The notes under the pieces are model-generated. The model searched no databases. It was not told the DNA's origin and was given only the letters and a program-made list of their open reading frames with translations. This document shows, piece by piece, positions 53,887 through 61,920 of a DNA stretch of 64,000 nt. The translations under genes and the position numbers were made by a program. The stretch comes from Streptomyces coeruleorubidus (GTDB lineage: Bacteria > Actinomycetota > Actinomycetes > Streptomycetales > Streptomycetaceae), in NCBI RefSeq assembly GCF_008705135.1, contig NZ_CP023694.1, positions 5,561,001 through 5,625,000 on the forward strand. Direction: 5' to 3'. Every line of letters starts with the position of its first letter. Positions within the stretch are counted from its first letter, which is position 1.

Positions 53887-54723
53887 ATGGGAATCCGCAA
53901 GTACAAGCCGACTACGCCGGGCCGTCGTGGCTCCAGCGTCGCCGACTTCGTCGAGGTCACGCGGTCCACGCCGGAGAAGTCGTTGGTCCGCCCCCTGCAC
54001 AGCAAGGGTGGCCGTAACAACTCCGGTCGTGTGACCGTCCGCCACCAGGGTGGTGGCCACAAGCGCGCCTACCGCGTGATCGACTTCCGTCGTCACGACA
54101 AGGACGGCGTGCCGGCGAAGGTCGCGCACATCGAGTACGACCCCAACCGCACCGCGCGCATCGCGCTCCTGCACTACGCGGACGGCGAGAAGCGCTACAT
54201 CCTCGCGCCGCGTGGCCTGTCGCAGGGCGACCGCGTCGAGAACGGTCCCGGGGCCGACATCAAGCCGGGCAACAACCTGGCCCTGCGCAACATCCCGGTC
54301 GGTACCACGCTGCACGCCATCGAGCTGCGTCCGGGCGGCGGCGCGAAGTTCGCCCGCTCCGCCGGCGCCTCGGTGCAGCTGCTCGCGAAGGAGGGCTCGA
54401 TGGCCCACCTGCGCATGCCGTCCGGTGAGATCCGCCTGGTCGACGTCCGCTGCCGCGCCACTGTGGGCGAGGTCGGCAACGCCGAGCAGAGCAACATCAA
54501 CTGGGGCAAGGCCGGCCGTAAGCGCTGGCTGGGCGTCCGCCCGACCGTGCGTGGTGTGGTCATGAACCCGGTTGACCACCCGCACGGTGGTGGTGAGGGC
54601 CGTACCTCCGGTGGTCGCCACCCGGTGTCCCCGTGGGGCAAGAAGGAAGGCCGTACTCGTTCGCCCAAGAAGGCGTCGAACAAGTACATCGTCCGCCGCC
54701 GCAAGACGAACAAGAAGCGCTAG
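53887..54723 (+). CDS. rplB: 50S ribosomal protein L2
   Basis: A 278-residue L2 needed for subunit joining and peptidyl transferase assembly. It carries the conserved C-terminal loop GVVMNPVDHPHGGGEGRT with the active-site-region histidine, and a basic tail ending in RRKTNKKR. 38 nt after rplW. Confidence 0.98.
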   Translation: MGIRKYKPTTPGRRGSSVADFVEVTRSTPEKSLVRPLHSKGGRNNSGRVTVRHQGGGHKRAYRVIDFRRHDKDGVPAKVAHIEYDPNRTARIALLHYADGEKRYILAPRGLSQGDRVENGPGADIKPGNNLALRNIPVGTTLHAIELRPGGGAKFARSAGASVQLLAKEGSMAHLRMPSGEIRLVDVRCRATVGEVGNAEQSNINWGKAGRKRWLGVRPTVRGVVMNPVDHPHGGGEGRTSGGRHPVSPWGKKEGRTRSPKKASNKYIVRRRKTNKKR

Positions 54724-54735
54724 GAGCGGGTTTAG

Positions 54736-55017
54736 ATGCCGCGCAGTCTCAAGAAGGGGCCCTTCGTCGACGACCACCTGATCAAGAAGGTGGACGCCCA
54801 GAACGAAGCCGGCACCAAGAACGTCATCAAGACCTGGTCCCGTCGCTCCATGATCGTGCCGGCCATGCTCGGCCACACGCTCGCGGTGCACAACGGCAAG
54901 ACCCACATTCCGGTGTTTGTCACCGAGTCGATGGTCGGCCACAAGCTCGGCGAGTTCTCGCCGACGCGCACCTTCCGGGGTCACGTCAAGGACGACCGGA
55001 AGTCGAAGCGCCGCTAA
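54736..55017 (+). CDS. rpsS: 30S ribosomal protein S19
   Basis: A 93-residue S19 of the 30S head: MPRSLKKGPFVDDHLIKKVD, and GEFSPTRTFRGHVKDDRKSK at the end. ATG with GGAGCGGG upstream, 12 nt after rplB. Confidence 0.98.
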   Translation: MPRSLKKGPFVDDHLIKKVDAQNEAGTKNVIKTWSRRSMIVPAMLGHTLAVHNGKTHIPVFVTESMVGHKLGEFSPTRTFRGHVKDDRKSKRR

Positions 55018-55059
55018 GCGCGGGGTGGAATGACCATGACAGACACTGGAAGGACAACC

Positions 55060-55407
55060 ATGGAAGCCAGGGCCCAGGCGCGGTACATCCGCGTCACGCC
55101 CATGAAGGCCCGCCGAGTGGTGGACCTCATCCGTGGCCTGAACGCCACGGAGGCTCAGGCGGTCCTGCGTTTCGCCCCGCAGGCCGCGAGCGTGCCGGTC
55201 GGCAAGGTGCTGGACAGCGCCATTGCCAACGCCGCGCACAACTACGACCACACCGATGTCGACAGCCTCTACATCTCCGAGGCCTACGTCGACGAGGGCC
55301 CGACCCTGAAGCGGTTCCGTCCGCGCGCCCAGGGCCGTGCCTACCGGATCCGCAAGCGGACCAGCCACATCACCGTGGTCGTCAGCAGCAAGGAAGGAAC
55401 CCGGTAA
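55060..55407 (+). CDS. rplV: 50S ribosomal protein L22
   Basis: A 115-residue tunnel protein. I start at ATG 55060 (MEARAQARYIRVTPMKARRV) because GGAAGG lies 6 nt upstream; an in-frame ATG at 55030 would add ten residues. The tunnel loop tip RPRAQGRAYRIRKRTSHI is wild type by eye. The last base overlaps the rpsC start. Confidence 0.95.
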   Translation: MEARAQARYIRVTPMKARRVVDLIRGLNATEAQAVLRFAPQAASVPVGKVLDSAIANAAHNYDHTDVDSLYISEAYVDEGPTLKRFRPRAQGRAYRIRKRTSHITVVVSSKEGTR

Positions 55408-56231
55408 TGGGCCAGAAGGTAAACCCGCACGGGTTCCGGCTCGGCGTTACGACCGACTTCAAGTCGCGCTGGTACGCCGACAAGCTGTACAAGGACTACG
55501 TCAAGGAAGACGTCGCCATCCGTCGGATGATGACGTCCGGCATGGAGCGCGCCGGCATCTCCAAGGTCGAGATCGAGCGCACCCGTGACCGTGTGCGTGT
55601 GGACATCCACACCGCTCGTCCGGGCATCGTCATCGGCCGCCGCGGCGCCGAGGCCGACCGCATCCGCGGTGACCTGGAGAAGCTGACCGGCAAGCAGGTC
55701 CAGCTCAACATCCTCGAGGTCAAGAACCCGGAGACGGACGCTCAGCTGGTGGCCCAGGCCGTCGCCGAGCAGCTGTCCTCCCGCGTCTCCTTCCGCCGTG
55801 CCATGCGCAAGAGCATGCAGTCGGCGATGAAGGCCGGCGCCAAGGGCATCAAGATCCAGTGCGGTGGCCGCCTCGGTGGCGCCGAGATGTCCCGCTCGGA
55901 GTTCTACCGCGAGGGCCGTGTGCCCCTGCACACGCTCCGCGCGAACGTGGACTACGGCTTCTTCGAGGCCAAGACGACCTTCGGCCGCATCGGCGTGAAG
56001 GTCTGGATCTACAAGGGCGACGTCAAGAACATCGCCGAGGTCCGCGCCGAGAACGCCGCTGCCCGTGCGGGTAACCGCCCGGCGCGCGGCGGTGCAGACC
56101 GCCCGGCCCGTGGTGGCCGCGGTGGCGAGCGGCGCGGTCGCAAGCCGCAGCAGGCTGCCGGCGCCGAGGCCCCCAAGGCCGAGGCTCCCGCGTCCGCCGC
56201 TCCGGCTGAGAGCACCGGAACGGAGGCCTGA
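55407..56231 (+). CDS. rpsC: 30S ribosomal protein S3
   Basis: A 274-residue S3 at the mRNA entry channel. The KH domain includes GIVIGRRGAEADRIRGDLEK. The last ~55 residues are an Ala/Arg/Gly-rich tail (GGADRPARGGRGGERRGRK) common in Streptomyces but variable. Overlaps rplV by 1 nt; 5 nt to rplP. Confidence 0.97.
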   Translation: MGQKVNPHGFRLGVTTDFKSRWYADKLYKDYVKEDVAIRRMMTSGMERAGISKVEIERTRDRVRVDIHTARPGIVIGRRGAEADRIRGDLEKLTGKQVQLNILEVKNPETDAQLVAQAVAEQLSSRVSFRRAMRKSMQSAMKAGAKGIKIQCGGRLGGAEMSRSEFYREGRVPLHTLRANVDYGFFEAKTTFGRIGVKVWIYKGDVKNIAEVRAENAAARAGNRPARGGADRPARGGRGGERRGRKPQQAAGAEAPKAEAPASAAPAESTGTEA

Positions 56232-56236
56232 CCGAA

Positions 56237-56656
56237 ATGCTGATCCCCCGTAGGGTCAAGCACCGCAAGCAGCACCACCCCAAGCGCAGCGGCATGTCCA
56301 AGGGTGGCACGCAGGTTGCGTTCGGCGAGTACGGCATCCAGGCGCTGACCCCGGCGTATGTGACGAACCGTCAGATCGAGGCCGCTCGTATCGCCATGAC
56401 GCGTCACATCAAGCGTGGTGGCAAGGTCTGGATCAACATCTACCCGGACCGCCCCCTCACCAAGAAGCCTGCCGAGACCCGCATGGGTTCCGGTAAGGGT
56501 TCGCCGGAGTGGTGGGTGGCCAACGTCAAGCCCGGACGCGTGATGTTCGAGCTGTCGTACCCCAACGAGAAGATCGCGCGCGAGGCCCTGACCCGTGCGG
56601 CTCACAAGCTGCCGATGAAGTGCAAGATCGTCAAGCGCGAGGCAGGTGAAGCGTGA
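56237..56656 (+). CDS. rplP: 50S ribosomal protein L16
   Basis: A 139-residue L16 near the A-site and central protuberance. MLIPRRVKHRKQHHPKRSGM, then ETRMGSGKGSPEWWVANVKP. The stop overlaps the rpmC start by 1 nt (TGATG). Confidence 0.98.
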   Translation: MLIPRRVKHRKQHHPKRSGMSKGGTQVAFGEYGIQALTPAYVTNRQIEAARIAMTRHIKRGGKVWINIYPDRPLTKKPAETRMGSGKGSPEWWVANVKPGRVMFELSYPNEKIAREALTRAAHKLPMKCKIVKREAGEA

Positions 56657-56880
56657 TGTCGGCCGGTACCAAGGCGTCGGAGCTGCGCGAGCTGGGCAAC
56701 GAGGAGCTTCTCAACAAGCTCCGCGAGGCCAAGGAAGAGCTGTTCAACCTCCGCTTCCAGGCGGCGACGGGCCAGCTCGAGAACCACGGTCGGCTCAAGG
56801 CCGTCCGCAAGGACATCGCGCGGATCTACACCCTGATGCGTGAGCGCGAGCTGGGCATCGAGACGGTGGAGAACGCATGA
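56656..56880 (+). CDS. rpmC: 50S ribosomal protein L29
   Basis: A 74-residue tunnel-exit helical protein. ATG 56656 preferred over GTG 56653. ELLNKLREAKEELFNLRFQ is the family signature. Overlaps rpsQ by 4 nt. Confidence 0.97.
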   Translation: MSAGTKASELRELGNEELLNKLREAKEELFNLRFQAATGQLENHGRLKAVRKDIARIYTLMRERELGIETVENA

Positions 56881-57164
56881 GCGAGAACAACGTGACTGAA
56901 GAGACCAAGACGGACCGCGGTTTCCGCAAGACCCGTGAGGGTCTGGTCGTCAGCGACAAGATGGACAAGACCGTCGTCGTCGCCGTCGAGGACCGCGTCA
57001 AGCACGCGCTGTACGGCAAGGTCATCCGCCGTACGAACAAGGTCAAGGCGCACGACGAGCAGAACGCCGTCGGCGTTGGCGACCGGGTTCTCCTGATGGA
57101 GACCCGCCCGCTCTCGGCGACCAAGCGCTGGCGCGTCGTGGAGATCCTCGAGAAGGCGAAGTAA
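56877..57164 (+). CDS. rpsQ: 30S ribosomal protein S17
   Basis: A 95-residue 16S-binding protein with an extended N-terminus (MSENNVTEETKTDRGFRKTR). The OB-fold core follows, with DKMDKTVVVAVEDRVKH and ETRPLSATKRWRVVEILEKA. ATG overlaps the rpmC stop. A long palindromic spacer separates it from rplN. Confidence 0.97.
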   Translation: MSENNVTEETKTDRGFRKTREGLVVSDKMDKTVVVAVEDRVKHALYGKVIRRTNKVKAHDEQNAVGVGDRVLLMETRPLSATKRWRVVEILEKAK

Positions 57165-57188
57165 TCAAGCGGGGGTCCGCCCCCGCTG

Positions 57189-57276
57189 CCTCCGCCGGGG
57201 GCTCAGCCCCCCGGCCCCCGGGCCGGCGGCTCGCCGCCGGCCTCGGCCGCGGCGGCCGAGCGGCCCCCGGCGGAGG
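57189..57276. repeat. 88-nt multi-hairpin palindromic element between rpsQ and rplN
   Basis: Outer arms CCTCCGCCGGGGGC (57189-57202) and GCCCCCGGCGGAGG (57263-57276) are perfect 14-bp inverted repeats. Inside lie nested hairpins: GGGGGC/GCCCCC (57197-57202 with 57206-57211), GGCCGGCGGC/GCCGCCGGCC (57221-57230 with 57233-57242) and CTCGGCCG/CGGCCGAG (57242-57249 with 57253-57260). Nothing codes here. It looks like a REP-like or miniature palindromic insertion in the operon's only long internal gap before rpsH. It may instead be an RNA structure. Confidence 0.8.
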
Positions 57277-57387
57277 TTGTCGCCTGCAGAGGCCTAAGTA
57301 ATTCCTTCGGGGCAACCCCCGCAGGACAGTTCCGCCAGGCTCTCCGGCTCAACCCGGAGGGAACCGGCAGACAACCAGGAGATAGAC

Positions 57388-57756
57388 GTGATCCAGCAGG
57401 AGTCGCGACTGCGTGTCGCCGACAACACGGGTGCGAAGGAGATCCTCTGCATCCGTGTGCTCGGTGGCTCCGGTCGCCGCTACGCGGGTATCGGTGACGT
57501 CATCGTCGCCACCGTCAAGGACGCGATCCCCGGTGGCAACGTGAAGAAGGGTGACGTCGTCAAGGCGGTCATCGTTCGCACCGTCAAGGAGCGCCGCCGT
57601 CCGGACGGCTCGTACATCCGCTTCGACGAGAACGCCGCCGTCATTCTGAAGAACGACGGCGACCCTCGTGGCACCCGTATCTTCGGCCCGGTCGGCCGTG
57701 AGCTGCGCGAGAAGAAGTTCATGAAGATCATCTCCCTCGCGCCGGAGGTGCTGTGA
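57388..57756 (+). CDS. rplN: 50S ribosomal protein L14
   Basis: A 122-residue L14. The signature is IQQESRLRVADNTGAKEIL, with RIFGPVGRELREKKFMKIIS at the end. GTG start with AGGAGA upstream. The 223-nt gap from rpsQ suggests a separate leader or weak internal promoter. Confidence 0.98.
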   Translation: MIQQESRLRVADNTGAKEILCIRVLGGSGRRYAGIGDVIVATVKDAIPGGNVKKGDVVKAVIVRTVKERRRPDGSYIRFDENAAVILKNDGDPRGTRIFGPVGRELREKKFMKIISLAPEVL

Positions 57757-57758
57757 GC

Positions 57759-58082
57759 ATGAAGATCAAGAAGGGCGACCTGGTCCAGGTCATCACCGGT
57801 AAGGACAAGGGCAAGCAGGGCAAGGTCATCGCGGCCTTCCCCCGCGAGGACCGTGTCCTGGTCGAGGGTGTCAACCGGGTCAAGAAGCACACCAAGGCCG
57901 GTCCGACGGCTCGCGGTTCGCAGGCCGGCGGCATCGTCACCACCGAGGCGCCGATCCACGTCTCCAACGTCCAGCTGGTCGTGGAGAAGGACGGCAACAA
58001 GGTCGTGACCCGCGTCGGTTACCGCTTCGACGACGAAGGCAACAAGATCCGCGTTGCCAAGCGGACGGGTGAGGACATCTGA
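57759..58082 (+). CDS. rplX: 50S ribosomal protein L24
   Basis: A 107-residue assembly-initiator protein with a KOW motif (KKGDLVQVITGKDKGKQGKV). ATG 57759 fits GGAGG at 57744-57748 better than the GTG at 57753. Its stop overlaps the rplE ATG by 1 nt. Confidence 0.97.
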   Translation: MKIKKGDLVQVITGKDKGKQGKVIAAFPREDRVLVEGVNRVKKHTKAGPTARGSQAGGIVTTEAPIHVSNVQLVVEKDGNKVVTRVGYRFDDEGNKIRVAKRTGEDI

Positions 58083-58639
58083 TGACGACCACCACCAGCC
58101 CGCGTCTGAAGCAGAAGTACCGTGAGGAGATCACGGGCAAGCTGCGTGACGAGTTCAAGTACGAGAACGTCATGCAGATCCCCGGTCTCGTCAAGATCGT
58201 GGTCAACATGGGTGTGGGCGACGCCGCCCGCGACTCCAAGCTGATCGAGGGCGCCATCCGCGACCTCACCACGATCACCGGTCAGAAGCCGGCCGTCACC
58301 AAGGCCCGCAAGTCCATCGCGCAGTTCAAGCTGCGTGAGGGCCAGCCGATCGGTGCCCACGTCACGCTCCGTGGCGACCGCATGTGGGAGTTCCTGGACC
58401 GCACCCTGTCGCTCGCGCTGCCGCGCATCCGCGACTTCCGCGGCCTGTCCCCCAAGCAGTTCGACGGCCGTGGCAACTACACCTTCGGTCTCACGGAGCA
58501 GGTCATGTTCCACGAGATCGACCAGGACAAGATCGACCGCGTCCGGGGTATGGACATCACCGTGGTCACCACGGCGACCAACGACGCTGAGGGCCGCGCG
58601 CTCCTCCGTCACCTCGGCTTCCCCTTCAAGGAGGCGTGA
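58082..58639 (+). CDS. rplE: 50S ribosomal protein L5
   Basis: A 185-residue 5S rRNA-binding protein. It shows the blocks MQIPGLVKIVVNMGVGDA and KQFDGRGNYTFGLTEQVMFH. rpsN begins 5 nt later. Confidence 0.98.
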   Translation: MTTTTSPRLKQKYREEITGKLRDEFKYENVMQIPGLVKIVVNMGVGDAARDSKLIEGAIRDLTTITGQKPAVTKARKSIAQFKLREGQPIGAHVTLRGDRMWEFLDRTLSLALPRIRDFRGLSPKQFDGRGNYTFGLTEQVMFHEIDQDKIDRVRGMDITVVTTATNDAEGRALLRHLGFPFKEA

Positions 58640-58644
58640 GCGAG

Positions 58645-58830
58645 ATGGCGAAGAAGGCTCTGATCGCGAAGGCTGCTCGTAAGCCCAAGTTCGGCGTACG
58701 TGGCTACACGCGCTGCCAGCGCTGTGGTCGTCCGCACTCCGTGTACCGCAAGTTCGGCCTGTGCCGCGTGTGCCTTCGTGAGATGGCTCACCGTGGCGAG
58801 CTGCCGGGCGTGACCAAGAGCTCCTGGTAA
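58645..58830 (+). CDS. rpsN: 30S ribosomal protein S14, zinc (type Z)
   Basis: A 61-residue short, zinc-binding S14. CQRCGRPHSVYRKFGLCRVC gives two CxxC pairs. ATG 58645 chosen, 10 nt after AAGGAGG; GTG 58636 would leave 1 nt. A Cys-free S14 may exist elsewhere for zinc limitation. A 213-nt leader to rpsH follows. Confidence 0.97.
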   Translation: MAKKALIAKAARKPKFGVRGYTRCQRCGRPHSVYRKFGLCRVCLREMAHRGELPGVTKSSW

Positions 58831-59043
58831 TCCCCTCAATCAGGGATTAGCAGGGCTCTCGGTAAGCATCTGGGGCGGCAGGACGTCCAGCTCGCATGCC
58901 TTAGGCTTGTGGGGTTGGGCGTCTGCCGCCGCCCTTACGACTTACTACGCCGTAGGTCCACCGCGCCGCACCCGTCCCGTCTCGGATCGGGGAGAGGGAT
59001 GGCGCACCAGGAAACCCCGGCGAGAGAGGCCGAAGGCCAATTC

Positions 59044-59442
59044 ATGACCATGACTGATCCGATCGCAGACATGCTGACGCGTCTGCGGAACGCGAACTCG
59101 GCATACCACGACTCCGTGGCGATGCCGCACTCGAAGATCAAGTCGCACATCGCGGAGATCCTCCAGCAGGAGGGCTTCATCACGGGCTGGAAGGTCGAGG
59201 ACGCCGAGGTCGGCAAGAACCTCGTCCTGGAGCTGAAGTTCGGCCCCAACCGTGAGCGCTCCATCGCGGGGATCAAGCGGATCTCCAAGCCCGGTCTCCG
59301 GGTGTACGCGAAGTCCACCAACCTGCCGAAGGTTCTCGGCGGCCTGGGCGTGGCCATCATCTCCACGTCCCACGGTCTCCTGACCGACAAGCAGGCGCAG
59401 AAGAAGGGCGTGGGTGGGGAAGTCCTCGCCTACGTCTGGTAG
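59044..59442 (+). CDS. rpsH: 30S ribosomal protein S8
   Basis: A 132-residue S8. MTMTDPIADMLTRLRNANSA, with GVAIISTSHGLLTDKQAQKK at the C-terminus. The open frame starts far upstream, but this ATG gives the normal protein; Shine-Dalgarno support is weak (GAAGG). The gap 58831-59043 has no supported feature; in E. coli S8 is the spc operon repressor. Confidence 0.96.
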   Translation: MTMTDPIADMLTRLRNANSAYHDSVAMPHSKIKSHIAEILQQEGFITGWKVEDAEVGKNLVLELKFGPNRERSIAGIKRISKPGLRVYAKSTNLPKVLGGLGVAIISTSHGLLTDKQAQKKGVGGEVLAYVW

Positions 59443-59465
59443 TTCGGGAACGGAGGAGAGACAAA

Positions 59466-60005
59466 ATGTCGCGTATCGGCAAGCTCCCCATCCCGGTTCC
59501 CGCCGGCGTGGACGTCACCATCGACGGCCGTACGGTCGCGGTCAAGGGCCCCAAGGGCGAACTGACCCACACCGTCATCGCGCCGATCGACATCGCCAAG
59601 GCCGAGGACGGCACCCTTCAGGTGCTGCGGCCCAACGACGAGCGGCAGAGCAAGGCCCTGCACGGCCTGTCCCGCACGCTGGTGGCGAACATGATCACCG
59701 GTGTGACCCAGGGATACGTCAAGAAGCTCGAAATCAGCGGTGTCGGTTACCGCGTCCAGGCCAAGGGCTCCAACCTGGAGTTCTCCCTGGGCTACAGCCA
59801 CCCGATCCTGGTCGAGGCCCCCGAGGGCATCACCTTCAAGGTGGAGTCCCCGACCCGTTTCTCGGTCGAGGGCATCGACAAGCAGAAGGTCGGCGAGGTT
59901 GCGGCCAACATCCGCAAGCTGCGCAGGCCCGACCCGTACAAGGCCAAGGGCGTCAAGTACGAGGGCGAAGTCATCCGCCGCAAGGTCGGAAAGGCGGGTA
60001 AGTAA
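59466..60005 (+). CDS. rplF: 50S ribosomal protein L6
   Basis: A 179-residue L6 of the sarcin-ricin loop region. MSRIGKLPIPVPAGVDVTID, and the C-terminal KVGEVAANIRKLRRPDPYKA with KGVKYEGEVIRRKVGKAGK. GGAGGAG upstream of ATG. Confidence 0.98.
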   Translation: MSRIGKLPIPVPAGVDVTIDGRTVAVKGPKGELTHTVIAPIDIAKAEDGTLQVLRPNDERQSKALHGLSRTLVANMITGVTQGYVKKLEISGVGYRVQAKGSNLEFSLGYSHPILVEAPEGITFKVESPTRFSVEGIDKQKVGEVAANIRKLRRPDPYKAKGVKYEGEVIRRKVGKAGK

Positions 60006-60008
60006 GCC

Positions 60009-60392
60009 ATGGCATACGGACAGAAGATCCTTAAGGGCGACGCCTACAAGCGCGCCGCGATCAAGCGCCGCCACATCCGGATCCGTAAGCACATCAACGG
60101 TACGGCGGAGCGTCCGCGTCTGGTCGTTACCCGCTCGAACCGCCACATCGTGGCCCAGGTGATCGACGACATCAAGGGTCACACCCTTGCGTCGGCGTCC
60201 ACCCTGGACACCTCGATCCGCGGTGGCGAGGGCGACAAGTCCGCGCAGGCCAAGCAGGTCGGCGCCCTGGTCGCCGAGCGCGCCAAGGCCGCCGGTGTCG
60301 AGGCCGTCGTGTTCGACCGTGGTGGTAACCAGTACGCGGGGCGCATCGCCGCCCTGGCGGACGCCGCCCGCGAGGCCGGACTCAAGTTCTGA
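60009..60392 (+). CDS. rplR: 50S ribosomal protein L18
   Basis: A 127-residue 5S rRNA-binding protein. KRRHIRIRKHINGTAERPRL, and FDRGGNQYAGRIAALADAAR. 3 nt after rplF, 43 nt before rpsE. Confidence 0.97.
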   Translation: MAYGQKILKGDAYKRAAIKRRHIRIRKHINGTAERPRLVVTRSNRHIVAQVIDDIKGHTLASASTLDTSIRGGEGDKSAQAKQVGALVAERAKAAGVEAVVFDRGGNQYAGRIAALADAAREAGLKF

Positions 60393-60435
60393 GTCCTGGT
60401 TCCGTAGCTAGCGGAGACAGAGAGAGGTAATTCCA

Positions 60436-61044
60436 ATGGCTGGACCCCAGCGCCGCGGTGGCGGTGCCGGTGGCGGCGAGCGGCGGGACCGGAAGGGCCG
60501 TGACGGCGGCGCAGCTGCCGCCGAGAAGACCGCGTACGTTGAGCGCGTTGTCGCGATCAACCGCGTCGCCAAGGTTGTGAAGGGTGGTCGTCGCTTCAGC
60601 TTCACCGCGCTGGTCGTGGTGGGCGACGGTGACGGCACCGTGGGTGTCGGTTACGGCAAGGCCAAGGAGGTGCCGGCCGCCATCGCCAAGGGCGTTGAGG
60701 AGGCCAAGAAGCACTTCTTCAAGGTCCCCCGGATCCAGGGCACCATCCCGCACCCGATCACGGGTGAGAAGGCTGCCGGCGTCGTTCTCCTCAAGCCGGC
60801 TTCGCCGGGTACCGGTGTTATCGCCGGTGGTCCCGTGCGTGCCGTCCTGGAGTGCGCCGGTATCCACGACGTGCTGTCGAAGTCGCTCGGCTCGTCGAAC
60901 GCGATCAACATCGTGCACGCGACCGTGGAGGCCCTGAAGGGCCTGCAGCGTCCCGAGGAGATCGCGGCCCGCCGCGGTCTGCCGCTCGAGGACGTCGCCC
61001 CCGCGGCTCTGCTGCGTGCGCGTGCCGGGGCTGGTGCTGCGTAA
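60436..61044 (+). CDS. rpsE: 30S ribosomal protein S5
   Basis: A 202-residue fidelity protein. The Gly/Arg-rich N-terminus (GPQRRGGGAGGGERRDRKGR) is longer than in E. coli. The core has the KGGRRFSFTALVVVGDGDGT and GTGVIAGGPVRAVLE blocks. Overlaps rpmD by 1 nt (TAATG). Confidence 0.97.
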   Translation: MAGPQRRGGGAGGGERRDRKGRDGGAAAAEKTAYVERVVAINRVAKVVKGGRRFSFTALVVVGDGDGTVGVGYGKAKEVPAAIAKGVEEAKKHFFKVPRIQGTIPHPITGEKAAGVVLLKPASPGTGVIAGGPVRAVLECAGIHDVLSKSLGSSNAINIVHATVEALKGLQRPEEIAARRGLPLEDVAPAALLRARAGAGAA

Positions 61045-61226
61045 TGGCTCAGCTCAAGATCACGCAGACGAAGTCGTACATCGGCAGCAAGCAGAACCAC
61101 CGTGACACCCTGCGCTCCCTTGGTCTCAAGGGCATCAACACGCAGGTCGTCAAGGAGGACCGCCCCGAGTTCCGCGGCATGGTGCACACCGTCCGCCACC
61201 TCGTGACGGTCGAGGAGGTCGACTGA
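61044..61226 (+). CDS. rpmD: 50S ribosomal protein L30
   Basis: A 60-residue L30: MAQLKITQTKSYIGSKQNHR, then TLRSLGLKGINTQVVKED. Start coupled to rpsE; 2 nt to rplO. Confidence 0.97.
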   Translation: MAQLKITQTKSYIGSKQNHRDTLRSLGLKGINTQVVKEDRPEFRGMVHTVRHLVTVEEVD

Positions 61227-61228
61227 TC

Positions 61229-61684
61229 ATGGCGGAGAACAACCCGCTCAAGATCCACAACCTCCGTCCCGCCCCGGGCGCCAAGACCGCCAAGACCCGT
61301 GTCGGTCGTGGTGAGGCGTCGAAGGGTAAGACGGCCGGTCGTGGTACCAAGGGCACCAAGGCCCGCTACCAGGTTCCGGAGCGCTTCGAGGGCGGGCAGA
61401 TGCCCCTCCACATGCGTCTCCCGAAGCTGAAGGGCTTCAAGAACCCGTTCAAGACCGAGTACCAGGTCGTGAACCTCGACAAGCTGGCCTCCCTCTACCC
61501 CGAGGGCGGCGAGGTCACCGTCGAGTCGCTGGTGGCCAAGGGCGCTGTTCGCAAGAACAGCCTCGTCAAGGTCCTCGGCCAGGGCGAGATCTCCGTGGCG
61601 CTCCAGGTGACGGTCGACGCCGTCTCCGGTTCCGCCAAGGAGAAGATCACCGCTGCCGGCGGTTCCGTCACCGAGCTCGTCTGA
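61229..61684 (+). CDS. rplO: 50S ribosomal protein L15
   Basis: A 151-residue assembly protein. The Gly/Lys-rich N-terminal part has RVGRGEASKGKTAGRGTKGT, and the C-terminal domain ends AAGGSVTELV. Last ribosomal gene here; followed by a hairpin and a secY-specific gap. Confidence 0.98.
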   Translation: MAENNPLKIHNLRPAPGAKTAKTRVGRGEASKGKTAGRGTKGTKARYQVPERFEGGQMPLHMRLPKLKGFKNPFKTEYQVVNLDKLASLYPEGGEVTVESLVAKGAVRKNSLVKVLGQGEISVALQVTVDAVSGSAKEKITAAGGSVTELV

Positions 61685-61719
61685 ACACCACAGGCGTCTC
61701 GATGACCTGAGCGATCCCG

Positions 61720-61754
61720 ACCGGGGATACCCCAACATATGGGGTATCCCCGGT
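61720..61754 (+). terminator. Hairpin between rplO and secY
   Basis: A 14-bp perfect stem ACCGGGGATACCCC/GGGGTATCCCCGGT with a 7-nt AACATAT loop, but only TGGTCGTTCC after it. It should end or thin the spc transcript. Confidence 0.75.
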
Positions 61755-61808
61755 TGGTCGTTCCTAGGGCGGCAGTCTCGCCGGTAAGGTGGCCTGCACT
61801 GCCCTCTT

Positions 61809-61837
61809 TTCACAGGGTGCTGCACTTCGGGCACTCT
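61809..61837 (+). promoter_or_regulatory. Weak candidate secY promoter
   Basis: TTCACA at 61809-61814 and CACTCT at 61832-61837, spacer 17. TTGACC at 61847 has no -10 partner at standard spacing. A promoter for secY-adk is expected after the hairpin, but the match is only fair. Confidence 0.4.
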
Positions 61838-61920
61838 GAGCGGCAGTTGACCGTTACTTATTCGTCGAACCTCAAGACCGTCACCCTTGACGCAGTTGCG
61901 CGGGGGTCGCAGGAGGCACC

